Source: Panicum virgatum
Lineage: Eukaryota; Streptophyta; Magnoliopsida; Poales; Poaceae
Length of the DNA: 64,000 bases
Assembly: GCF_016808335.1 (NCBI RefSeq)
Contig: NC_053153.1
Span: forward strand, 19,603,033-19,667,032
Reading direction: 5' to 3'
Both the position numbers and the translations under genes were made by a program. Positions 36,801-48,800 of the stretch are shown piece after piece (the stretch's first letter is position 1; each line of letters begins with the position of its first letter). The notes below the pieces were generated by a model, which saw only the letters and a program-made list of their open reading frames with translations, made no database searches and had not been told where the DNA came from.

Positions 36801-39800
36801 CTCTCTGCGCCGGCGCCATGGCCCGCTTGGCCTACCAGGCCCGCCGCCTCCCTGGCCCTGCTCGATCCCGAGCAGGGCAGGGCCGCCGCCGCCGGCAGGG
36901 GCCTGGGGGCCGCCGGATCCGGCGCGCCCGGGGCCGCCGGATCCGCAACCCCCGGGGCCGCCGCCGCCGGATCTGCCGCTGGAGCGGCCGCCGCCCTCCC
37001 CTCCTCTGCTCCGGTTCCCGCCGCCGCCTGGGACCGCCCTACCGCCGCGTTGGCCGCCCAGGCTGGCCCTGGCGCGGGCGCAGGTGCGGACGGGGCCCAG
37101 GACGGGGCTGCAGCCGCCGCCGCCGCCCAGATCGGACTTGCCGCCGCCGCCGCGCCCAGGCCGTCCCTGGCGCGGGCGCGGGAGGGCCCGCCGCCGCCGC
37201 CGACGCTCAGGCCGTCCCTGGTGCGGGCGCGGCCCCTCTGGTGCCTGCGGCTGATGCCGCCGCCCCTGCTGCTGCCGCTGCAGCCCCTAATGCCGTCGGC
37301 GCCAGGGCCCTTCCTGTGGGCGCGTGGGCCTCCGGCGCGGGCACCCCTCCTTTGTTCCAGGCCGCTGCCCAGGTGCCTCCTCCACTCCAGGGCGTGGGCC
37401 GCGCCGCCGAAGCTGCTGCCTCCCTCACCGCCGCGCACGCCGCGCAGGCCGCCGTTGCGCCCGCAGACCTGGCCGCCGATGCCGCCTTTGTGGCCGCCGT
37501 CGCGCCCGCCGCGCCCGCCGCGCAGGCCGCGCGGGCTGCCGCCTCCCTCGCCGCTGCGCACGCCGCGCAGGTCCAGGCCGTCGCGGGCCCTCGTCCTCAG
37601 CCCCACCCGGCGTCTCTCCGGTACCCTCCTCTGTCCGCGACGCTTTGGCGGATCCTCACTGGCGTCGCGCGATGGAAGAGGAGTACGCGGCTCTTCTTGC
37701 CAACCAGACGTGGGACCTCGTGCCGCGTCCGTCTGGTTACAATGTGGTGACTGGCAAGTGGATCTGGACGCATAAGCGTCGGGCTGATGGCACACTGGAG
37801 CGCTACAAGGCTCGCTGGGTTCTCCGGGGGTTCACTCAGCGGCCTGGTGTGGACTATGATGAGACCTTCAGTCCCAGTCGTGAAGCCCGCTACGGTGCGC
37901 ACGGTCTTCTCGCTTGCGCTCTCGCGCTCTTGGCCTGTGCACCAACTGGACGTGAAGAATGCGTTTCTTCATGGCACTCTGTCAGAGACTGTCTACTGCT
38001 CTCAGCCAGCGGGATTTGTGGATTCGAGTCGTCCCGATATGGTCTGCCGGCTCAACAAGTCTCTCTATGGACTGAAGCAGGCTCCTCGGGCTTGGTACTC
38101 TCGGTTCGCCACGTTCTTGATGACATTGGGATTCACCGAGGCCAAGTCTGACACGTCTCTCTTCGTCTACCGCCGTGGGGATGAGACTTCCTATCTGCTG
38201 CTGTACGTTGATGACATTGTGCTCACAGCCTCTAGTCAGTGGTTGCTTCAGAGTGTCATCTCCTCTCTGCAGCAGGAGTTTGCTATGAAGGATCTCGGTC
38301 AGCTCCACCACTTCTTGGGCATCACTGTTGAGCCTCGCCCGTCTGGTCTTCTCCTGTACCAGCGGCAGTACGCACTCGATATCCTGGAGCGGGCTGGGAT
38401 GACTGATTGCAAGCCCTGCTCCACTCCTGTCGACACTCAGGCGAAGCTGTCCGCTGATATGGGTGATCCGGTGGCTGATCCTACTGCCTACCGGAGTCTG
38501 GCTGGTGCTTTGCAGTACCTCACCTTCACCAGGCCGGACCTCACCTACGCTGTCCAACAGGTCTGTCTTCATATGCATGATCCCCGGGAATCACACCTTG
38601 CTGCGCTGAAGCGTCTCCTCCGCTACGTCCGTGGCACTGTGGACCTCGGCCTGGTGCTTCACAGCTTGTCCTCTGCTGAGCTGGTGGTCTACACCGACGC
38701 TGACTGGGCTGCCTGCCCGGACACTCGTCGCTCCACTTCCGGCTACGCCGTCTTCCTGGGCGGCAACCTGGTCTCCTGGTCGTCCAAGCGGCAGCCGGTT
38801 GTCTCCCGCTCCAGTGCCGAGGCGGAGTACCGGGCTGTCGCTAACGGCGTAGCGGAGGCGTCCTGGTTACGACAGCTCTTGGCGGAGCTCCACAGCCCGC
38901 TCGCCAAGAGCACGCTTGTCTACTGCGACAACGTCAGCGCCGTGTATTCTCTCCACCAACCCCGTCCAGTATCAGCGGACGAAGCACGTGGAGATCGACC
39001 TACACTTCGTGCGCGACAGAGTCGCAATCGGCGATGTTCGGGTACTCCATGTTCCGACTACCTCCCAGTTTGCTGACATCTTCACCAAGGGGCTGCCCTC
39101 CTCGACCTTCTCGGAGTTTCGATCCAGCCTCAACGTAGCCGGTGGCTAGTTGTGACTGCGGGGGGTGTTAGCTTTTTGTCCAGTCTTGAACACCGCTGCG
39201 CCGGTAGTTCAGACTGCGGGGGGGTGTTGGAGTATATTGAGCCCATGTGTATAGAGGCCCATGTATAGGTATCAGGGATTGCATTATCGTTCGATAATCA
39301 ATGATTATCGACTAATAATCGAAGCCGATTTTAGCGATAATCGCAATTATCATGATAATCGAAGCCAATATCAACGATAATCTGTATTGATTATCGCTAC
39401 CGGGCTCCACTGATAAATACCTTACCGTTGGTAAGGTATTCCCTGATAGGTATTATATATACCCACCCTTCTAGGGTTGGAGGAATACAAGCATTATTCT
39501 CTCCTACACTCATGGCATTGTGAAATAAGGGTACAAAATAAGCTATTTCTAGTAGTAGTCACCTCCTTCACATCTCCCTATCCTTCCCTGTGCACCCACT
39601 CTCCTATGCATGGTATCTGCCCAGTGCCCACTCCTACCATAATCACGCCTCAGTGTTGATGAGGCCCTGGGCCTAGACATCAGTACCTGTGCACCGTGTT
39701 GTGTCACATGTTTTTGTGAAAACATTTCCATCATACTATGTGCCATTTCCTCCACACTATGAATGCCGTTACATCTACTTGTAGTTTTATTATGTCAAAC

Positions 39801-42800
39801 TTCTGTTGCTGCAGGAACATAATTTACATGCAATCAACTGATCACGTTTGAGCTATATACTTTCTTGTTTCTAATTATAGTCGAATTGCTCTCTGTAGGG
39901 AAGTGCTGCAAATAGGATACTCTCAGTTCCTTCTAATTCTGATGAACTTTTGTGGGTTCTTTGGGAACTTTGTGCAATTTCAAGGTCAGTATTGATGAAA
40001 GTGTTTGATTGATAAATTTACTTGTGTGTATGAATAGTTGTGTCAAATAATGATGAACAGCTGCAAATTGAGATTATCTTCCAATTTTAAGTCCAGTACC
40101 CTGATCATAAGATGTTTTTTTCTTCGGGAAAGATTATCTGTTCCATTCTCAGTAATCAATGATAGAGACAACACTAATATTATCTGGATCTTTGTCCCGT
40201 CATTCAATGACGTCCTCTCAGTGGTCTAGTAAAATGCCTGTAACTTTTATGTCTTAGCTATAATTCTTATATCTGAAATTGAAGATACCTAGTTAAATTC
40301 TCAGCACGAAGGGTTGCGCTTGTAGAAAGGGATAGGTTCTTGTTTCCAGTATCTTCTTTTGTAGATCTTTCCATGACTCCATATGACCACATAGGTTTAC
40401 ATTGGGATGCAGGTCTGATTCTGGTCGGCAAGCATTACTAGCTCTTGGGTACTTTCCTGAGGTACATATTTGTTTACCTCTACTATTATCTTATGAAAAT
40501 TATTTGAATTGTTGAGTGATGTCAGTATTCCTGTTGCAGGCAATATCAGTTCTATTGAGATCTCTCTCTTCGTACAAGGATCTTGATTCAGTCATGGCTA
40601 AGAATGGTTGAGATGATCATTATATTCTTCTGAGTCCTTCCATTTCTTAGATTTTGTAAAGTATTCGTGAGCTTACATGCCTTTCTGTCTGATCTTAGGA
40701 GGATCGCCTTTGGGTCTCGCAATCTTCCATTCGGCTGCAGAAATTATTGAAGTTTTGGTTGCAGACTCAACTTCTTCATCACTTAAGTCATGGATTGGAT
40801 TTGCTGTTGATCTGCACAAGGCTCTGCATTCATCTTCTCCAGGTTCAAATAGGAAAGATGCACCAACAAGGTTGCTTGAATGGATAGATGCTGGTGTTGT
40901 TTATCAGAGAAATGGTGCATGTGGGCTTCTTCGTTATTCTGCAATTCTCGCATCTGGTGGAGACGCTCATCTTTCTTCTGGAAATGTGCTTGTGTCAGAC
41001 TCAATGGATGTCGAAAATGTTGTTGCAGATTCAAATAGTAGCTCAGATGGTCAGGTCATTGATAATCTTCTTGGTAAACTTGTTGCGGACAAGTATTTCG
41101 ATGGAGTGGCCCTGTGCAGCACTTCTGTTGTCCAATTAACAACAGCTTTCCGCATCTTGGCATTTATTTCGGATGATAAGGTAAGAGATTCATGAATATG
41201 GAACACCCATTTGTTCATGACTTAATAGTTTGACATGCCTACCTTTTTGCTGTCTGTGAAGGCCGTGGCATCGTCCCTTTTTGAAGAAGGTGCCATTACT
41301 GTTATATACATAGTCCTGATGAACTGCAAGTCTATGCTTGAGCGCTTATCAAATAGTTATGGTGAGCACCTTACTTTATAATTTTCTATTGTGAGATGGA
41401 ATTCGTGATATTGGTATAACTTTAGATCCTTTTATTCATGAATCTTCATGTGCTAAAATTTCATGATTATTCTTCCTTCAGATTACCTTGTTGATGAAGG
41501 GGCTGAACTGAGTTCTACCACTGAATTACTTCTAGATCGAACTCATGAGCAAGCTATTGTTGACCTCATGATTCCCTCACTTGTCTTGTTGATAAATCTA
41601 CTTCATATATTACGTGTAAGCTGTATTTCCTATTCTATGTGACATAGTCAATGTGCAGTCCTCTGTTTATGAGCACATTGATTGTCTCAAAGCTTCTAAT
41701 TCTTATAGGCTTGGGTTATTTCTTCTTTGCAGGAAACGAAAGAACAATATCGCAACAAAAAACTTCTTAATTCTCTTCTCCAGTTACATCGAGAAGTTAG
41801 GTTGTTGCATACCACATATATTTTATACCCCCTACACTCCCCTCTCAATCTCCCCCTTTTTCTAACACATGTATGCAACTTTGTTCATGCAGCCCAAGAC
41901 TAGCAGCATGTGCTGCAGATTTATCCTTCATGTCTCCTACTTTTGCCGTTGGTTTTGGTGTTGTTTGCCATCTTATTACGTCAGCACTTGCTTGCTGGCC
42001 TTTGTATAATTGGGCACCTGGTCTGTTTCATTTCCTTCTTGAAAATGTTGAGGCTACTAATGCGTCCATACCATTAGGTCCAAAGGCTGCTTTTAGTCTG
42101 CTTTGTCTTCTGGTAAGCATTTTGGCTACTTTTGTACCTCCGGGACTCGTATAATGTATATGCTTTGAGGATGGGACAACAAATGGACCTCCGAATCTAG
42201 CTAGGATCCAAAGCTAGTTGTTTATGGATGAATGGTTTACTCCGTCACCACATCATCCCTTGTAATCTTCAACCAATATTGTGTCACATATCCTCAAACC
42301 AAATGGCCATTAAGATGACTTTATTAATCCTGTTTCATATCTCAAATAGTATTGATGTCATGTTTAGAGATTTTTCCCCTCCTGTTCTAATACCTTGTGT
42401 GCACTGCAAGGGTGATCTGTTCCCAGATGAAGGCATATGGCTATGGAAAGTTGAACTTCCTTCACTGAGTGCCATTAGATCTTTGAGTACTAGTACAGTT
42501 CTAGGGCCTCAGGTGGAAAAAGAGGTGAACTGGTACTTGCATCCTGAACATATAGACATATTACTTGTGAGGCTGACGCCACAACTTGATAGATTTGCTC
42601 ATATCATTGATAACTTTGCTACCTCGGTACGTACTGGCTTTATTTCTTTTGCTTATCACTCCAAAGCTAACTACCTTTCTCTTGTTCACTTCTTACATAT
42701 ACTGTTATATCTTATAGGCCTTGATGGTGATACAAGACATGCTTCGTATTTTCATTGTTCGTGTTGCCTCAGAGAAGGTTGAGTGTGCAGTGGTTCTTCT

Positions 42801-45800
42801 TCGCCCGATATTTATATGGTTAGATGATAAAGTTAACGAAACTTCCCTGTCAGAGAGAGAGATATTAAAGGTATGGGAACGTGCAGCATTATACTTGCAT
42901 AATATGTGTGCTCTCACTTTAATTTGGTGATTATAAAGGCATTACTGTTTAAACACTTGGGGTTAATTTAGTACTTACCTCATGAGAAATGCAATCCCTT
43001 GTCTGACCAGCTTCTTAAAAGGCAATTATTTTTTTGGGTCTGATTTTGTTGCCCCCGTCTGTTTTAGCAAGTTGAAGCAGTTTTTGTTATATACAACACA
43101 ATTAAAGGTATCATCCACAAGAGAGATTGTGGAATCTTCTGAGTTCCATCTGAAATTGGTTCCTGGAACAGGGGTAAAATCCAAAGCCTTGTTCTGGTTT
43201 CTCTTTTTTTTTCCTTCTCTCTCTTTTTTTTGTTGGAAATATAACAATCAGTTCCGCTGGAATAGTCTCCAATAGACCTTGATGTTTGCCACACACAAAC
43301 TGGTGATGCTGTGGCCTGAAAACTTGCAAGATTCTTGCAGGAACCTCCTGTCTGCATTGCTGAAAAAAAAACTTGACCTGCGAGGGGCTAGCCGCCCCCC
43401 GAGCATTCTTATAAGAAGGAGGCCTTCTAACGCAGGCCAAGAAACCCCCCGAACCCCGGCTCTTTCTGACCTTGGGTCTGGTGCCATTTCCTGGAACCGT
43501 TACCCGGGCCGGGACCGTTACCCACTAGGCCGGGAAACCGTGACACCAGGCCGGGCCAGGCTGACTACACAGCCCAAGCTATCAGGAGCACAGCAAGGGG
43601 GGTTTTTTTCCCACAGGCGGGGAAATTCGCCCCGGTGGGGGTTCGAACCCCCCACCTGTGGAGTGCCGCCGGTTGCTTCGCACCACTCGGGCTAACAACC
43701 TTAGGCGTCTGCATTGCTGAAGTTCCTGTTTTTGTACTGTATAGGGCATTTCTAGTTGTGCTTAGAATTGTCTTTGCTAATCAAACTTCAGAACAGTTCT
43801 ATTTGCATACCTGTATAACAATTGAGCACATAACAATGAGTTACTTTCTTGGCATCATAGTTGGTTGAAGAAGCCTTTTTTTGGTTCCTCAAATTCAGTC
43901 CTGTTATCATTTATTATGTCAGCATTCAGAATTGGCAAAACCTGAAGGTTCTTTATGCATTTCAGGTGCATCAGTTGCTTCAGTTTATTGTGAAATTAGC
44001 TGAGCATCCCAATGGGAAGGTGAGAGGTTCTGCCATATATGATTCTTGGAAGCTGTTTCTCTTTCATCCTAGCTCATATTCTCATTTCTCTTAATCCAGG
44101 CATTGCTTTGGAAGATGGGAGTAGCAAAGATTCTTAGAAAGTTGTTACAGAATTGTAGCAGTATATGCTTTTCGGATGATATGACTTTTGGAAGAGCGTC
44201 CTCCAGCTCCACGAATGATCTAATGCTCAAATGGAGGATTCCTTTGTTTAAATCTCTTGCATATATCTTTAGTATTGACCCATTTAATAATGAGAAGGCT
44301 GTTGCTGAAGAGTAAACACACAACTACATCATTATTTATCTAGAAACATTTATCTATTTATGTATTATGTACTAAAACTAATGATTTTTCATCCACATAG
44401 GCCCCTGAGTGAGGAATCTGTTCACGAGTGCTCTTCTATCATGCGTCACCTCTTGATGTTCTGCCAGGTACATTTCTTTTCATTTGTTTATTATTAGTCT
44501 ATTCTTGTGGGAACATGGGTTTTGATGCATTGGTCTTAATATCTTATTTATTTATTTAGTTTATAGCATGATGTCCTTAATCCTGTGGGAAAATAATAGG
44601 TGGGGAAAAGCTAACAATTGGAAATTGCACATGTGTGATACTATATATGTAGAAGTTAAGAAAAAATCTAAAGAAAACTCATCGCTAGGCTAGATGTGGG
44701 AAAAACATAAGTAATAGGTGTGACAATATAAACATGGAACAACAGTAGCTTTGCACTACTACACTTGGGATTTGCCTTTCTTTTTGTGGGTATCTTGCGG
44801 ATGGGATTATGTTTGTTCTCAAGTGTTATGTGGATGCAGAACTTGCTCTTCCCTATAACAGAGATGTTTTTTTTAGTATATCTGAAACTTGTTAGCTTGT
44901 TTCCACCTGACATGTTTCCCAATGTTTTCATCACTGGTTTTCGTAGATGCTACTTTTTAAATAATTGTATAATATGGCACTCAAAATTCGATAAACCATT
45001 ATTGAGTTGTATATTTATTCAAAAAATTTGATATCACTCTTAAACCTCTGTTCATATTTATTTCTATATATTTCTGTGTTTGATTATAATATTTATGTAA
45101 TGATATAATATCACAGGTTTTACCTGTCGGACCGGAAATGTTAGCATGTTCCCTGGCATTCAAGGAATTGGCTTCTTCTTATACCTTTAGAAGTGCAGTT
45201 ACTTTGATCTTCTCACAAATCCATACTTCCAACAAAGATTTTATTGAAAAAGATGAGAATGACGCTAATCGTAACTCGTCAACTGTGGATAATTGGAGTT
45301 GCTTTTCCTCATTGCTTAAGTGCTGGAAGAAACTCATAAAAAACATTGGTTCTGATCGACCAACAGATTATTTGGTAGAAACAATTTATTCCTTGACACT
45401 TGGTGCTATCGCCCTCAGCCAGTATGGTGAAAAGTAAGCGTTGCTGCCTTTTCTTGCTTTTGAATGTTTCAATAGCATCTACTCTGCAGAAGTAATGTGT
45501 AGAGGCACTATTTGCAGTCAATGCTCAATGTATGTGCCAATTTTTTAAGCACTTGCCTTTTTTTGCTATCTGTTATGGTTGTCAACGTATGCTAATTTCT
45601 AAATAAATGTGAATGAGGTGTTGACCTTGTGCTGTGGCACTGGGTCATGCATGTATGGAGAGATAAGCGTGATCTCCAGACACAACAATCCACTGTGGAT
45701 GGTCCTATTATCAATACATTTGGGTAAGAGTACCGTTCACTTAGGATCATGACTATTGAGGTTCTCTGGGGCTAAGGGCCTTGCTGCCTTGGACCCGGGA

Positions 45801-48800
45801 AGGTTGGTAGAACAAGCGTGATAAGTGCGATGTGGTCAGGTCCTAGTGTCTTCCTTTTATGTAATAGCTCTAGCATGTTTCTGCAGTCCTCTCTCTGGTC
45901 CAAGGAGAGGAGCTGGACTCTGTAATTTGGAACAACCCCCCTTTTTCCTCTTAATACAAAGATATGCAGCTCTCCTGCGTGTTCGAGAAAAAAACTTAGG
46001 ATCATGATCTACCGGGTATCACAATGCCATGTTGTGCATTTACGATATGCCCGTGGCATTTTGGATCTGTTTCTTTTTCACCTTCTCCATTCCATTTTGT
46101 TGATTTCTTATTCTTCCATTTATTTCTTGTGAATTCTCTAATCTCTACCCCCCAATGTTGGTAGAAATTATCCAGCTTACAAAAGATAATTCATTTTCTT
46201 AGTTTTGTTGCTGTTTCTGGTCCATCACCATGCCCTCAGTCCTGAATCCATAGTGAGTCCTGCTAGTGGAAAGACACGTGATGTTTGTCTATTTCATTGT
46301 ACAGTAATTTTCATTTTAGGTTTTTCTGCTTTGACTTTATTTGCTTCAACATTTGCAATATTCACTGGAATGGTTCTCAGAGATCCATTCAATTGCCTGT
46401 GATTTGTGCACAGGATAGGGAAGAAGCAGCACCTATTTTAGTTTCAATTGCCTATGATTTGTGGTCTGAAGATGTAATTGCTATACAGTGATATCTATTT
46501 AAGATCTTTAAACAACTTCCTTGTTGATTCCAATGTTAACTTCAAACATGATTGGACATTTAGTTAATTCTTGATGCTGGTTCAAATTTTGCTATTTTTT
46601 TAGCTAGCTGATTTCTTTTTCCATAGTCAGGGTTCGTACCAAAACAAATCTTATTGGCTGGCGATTAGTGTTATTCATATCTTTATATTATGACTTGTCG
46701 ATGCATTACCATATCTGGAACTATAGATGCATTAGCTGATAATCTTTCTGTTGTTTTTAGTCTTGAGGGTCTGTTAATATTGAGGTATCTATTTGGGATC
46801 CCTTCTGATCCTAGTGATTCCTTGGAATCATCTGGTGAGAGTCTGAATGAGATTGCATCATTCTTGAAGACATTTGAAGAGAAGATATGCCAGGGCCTTG
46901 AAAATTCGAAGACTTCTGTTCGAAAGTCCTTTTTACCCCAGGTATATTACTATGTTGTTATGTTGAGTATTTTGCTTTGCCGCGCTATTTCTAATATTGA
47001 TGTTACTTCTCAGGTACTGAATTCGATCAAATTACTATGCTCAATTCTTGAGAATTCTGGGCTATGCACAGATTCAGTTCAGATGGTTCTTGAAGAAGGC
47101 ACAGACTCATCGTCCAAAGTTGCTCGCTCTGTTGTGATGACAGCTCATCTAATGCCATCTCTAGTCGATGTGCCAGTAAATGATGAATCTCCTTTCCTCT
47201 TTTCCAATGCTTGGAAGGTTCTTGTTGATTCAGAAGAGCCTGTTGACTGCCAAGAGGGTGAATTTGCAAAGAGACTGGTTTGGGAGTTGCCTGATTCTTC
47301 TGATAGACAGCTAATGCCTGGCCAATCTGCCAGGAGGAAATTGGTCTTGGGAGAGAATGGAAGTAGGCGTGCAAGGGACAATCAAGTACCTGAACCAACT
47401 GGACAGTTCTCTCGAGGTTTAAATACAACCAATGCTTCTTCAGGGCATACACGCAGAGATACTTTCCGTCAGCGGAAACCAAACACAAGCAGACCACCAT
47501 CAATGCATGTAGATGACTATGTTGCAAGAGAGAGAAACATAGACGGTGCAAGTAGCGCATCAAATATTGTGAACTCTACTCCACGTGGAACACTTAGTGG
47601 AAGGCCTCCATCCATTCATGTTGATGAATTTATGGCAAGGCAGAGGGAACGTCAAAATCCTGTGCCTGCCTCAACTGGAGATGCACCTCAAGTAAAAAGT
47701 CAGACAAGTTTAGATGACAATCTCCGTGCTAAGCCAGACAACACACGTCAGCCCAAGGCTGATCTTGATGATGATCAGGAAATTGAAATCGTCTTTGATG
47801 AGGAATCTGGTTCAGATGATAAACTTCCTTTCCCTCAACCAGATGATAGTCTCCAATCACCACCTGTCATAATTGGGGAAAATTCTCCAGGTCCCATTGT
47901 TGAGGAGACAGAAAATCAGGAAAATGGAAGAATTCCCTTTTCTCAGAGGGCCACATCACTCCAAAAGGATGATGAAAGTCCTGGTGTTGACCTTTCTTCT
48001 CAGACAGCAATGCTTTCAGAAGCTAATGATCCTTCGGAACGAAAATATTCAGTTCCTAGCCCAGATAAGAATTCTTTCCGTGATCATGTTTCTCCTATTA
48101 GTGTATCGGGGAGATCGTCTGCACAAGCAGCTCGGCAACAATCATCTCGCAGTAGATATGAGAAAAGAAGTCCACAGAAGTTTTCTGACACTTCTCTGTC
48201 AAGTGGATCCCATGGGCATGAGCATAGACATTCCAATAACCATCCACCTCTGCCACCCATGCCACCTCCAATTTCATCCATGCCCTCACAAAATTCCGAT
48301 TTAGTTAATAGGCAGTCATCTTCCTATAGTTCTAGAGATCGACCAACACCTAATGCTTCTGGTTATCCTACACAATCGTTTGACACTAGTATGCCTAGTG
48401 CTTTCACAGGCCATCAGGTAAATGATGATAAGAAATCTTTAGTTATGCTGCTGCTTTTTTAAATTTTTATCTGTTACATAGTTTCTAAAATGTGAATTTC
48501 CTTTTGTAGGGTCAAACTCAATATATGCTTGCGGGTTCTGGTGGTTCACCATTGAATGATTTACCCAATGCAGACGCCAAGCTTTTATGGAACACATTTC
48601 CAGTAAATAGGATCCCTTTGGAGACCTTCAGCTCTGGTCTATCTGCTCGACCGATGCCACCTCAACCTTATTCAGCTGTGGTTACTCAACATGCTACGAT
48701 TAGCTCTAGCTCTCCAGCAACACTGTATAACCAAAGCAGTGTTGTCCAGCCTTCACCAACTGCTCCTATTATAAGTGATTCAAATTTAGGCATGAACTCT

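Larger units (their letters stand above)
36542..39508 (+). mobile_element. Ty1/copia retrotransposon, internally deleted, TSD CTCAT
   Basis: The element runs from TGTTGGAG to CTCCTACA and is flanked by CTCAT (36537-36541 and 39509-39513). LTRs are very short: 115 bp at the left (36542-36656) and about 103 bp at the right (39225-39508) once a nested MITE is removed; they differ at two bases and a 12-bp indel. TGGTATCTTTAGCC directly after the left LTR fits a diverged Met-tRNA primer site, and CTGCGGGGGGG before the right LTR is a polypurine tract. Gag, protease and integrase are not recognisable; 36700-37600 is a GC-rich Ala/Pro-coding filler followed by reverse transcriptase and RNase H. It inserted in sense orientation in VIR intron 9. 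Confidence 0.93.

Noticed and set aside
36734..37795. Ala/Pro- and Gly/Arg-rich frames upstream of the copia reverse transcriptase
   Set aside because: Open on both strands by composition; no gag zinc knuckle, protease or integrase motif can be seen, so no gag gene was called.
42226..42410. In-frame upstream extension of VIR exon 18
   Set aside because: The extension has no similarity to VIR, while the acceptor GCACTGCAAG at 42410 joins in phase to exon 17.
43635..43700. Possible tRNA gene because of TTCGAACCC and TAGCCCGAGTGG
   Set aside because: Only the A and B boxes are present; no acceptor or anticodon stems form, and a 14-bp TSD and T-tail show a SINE.
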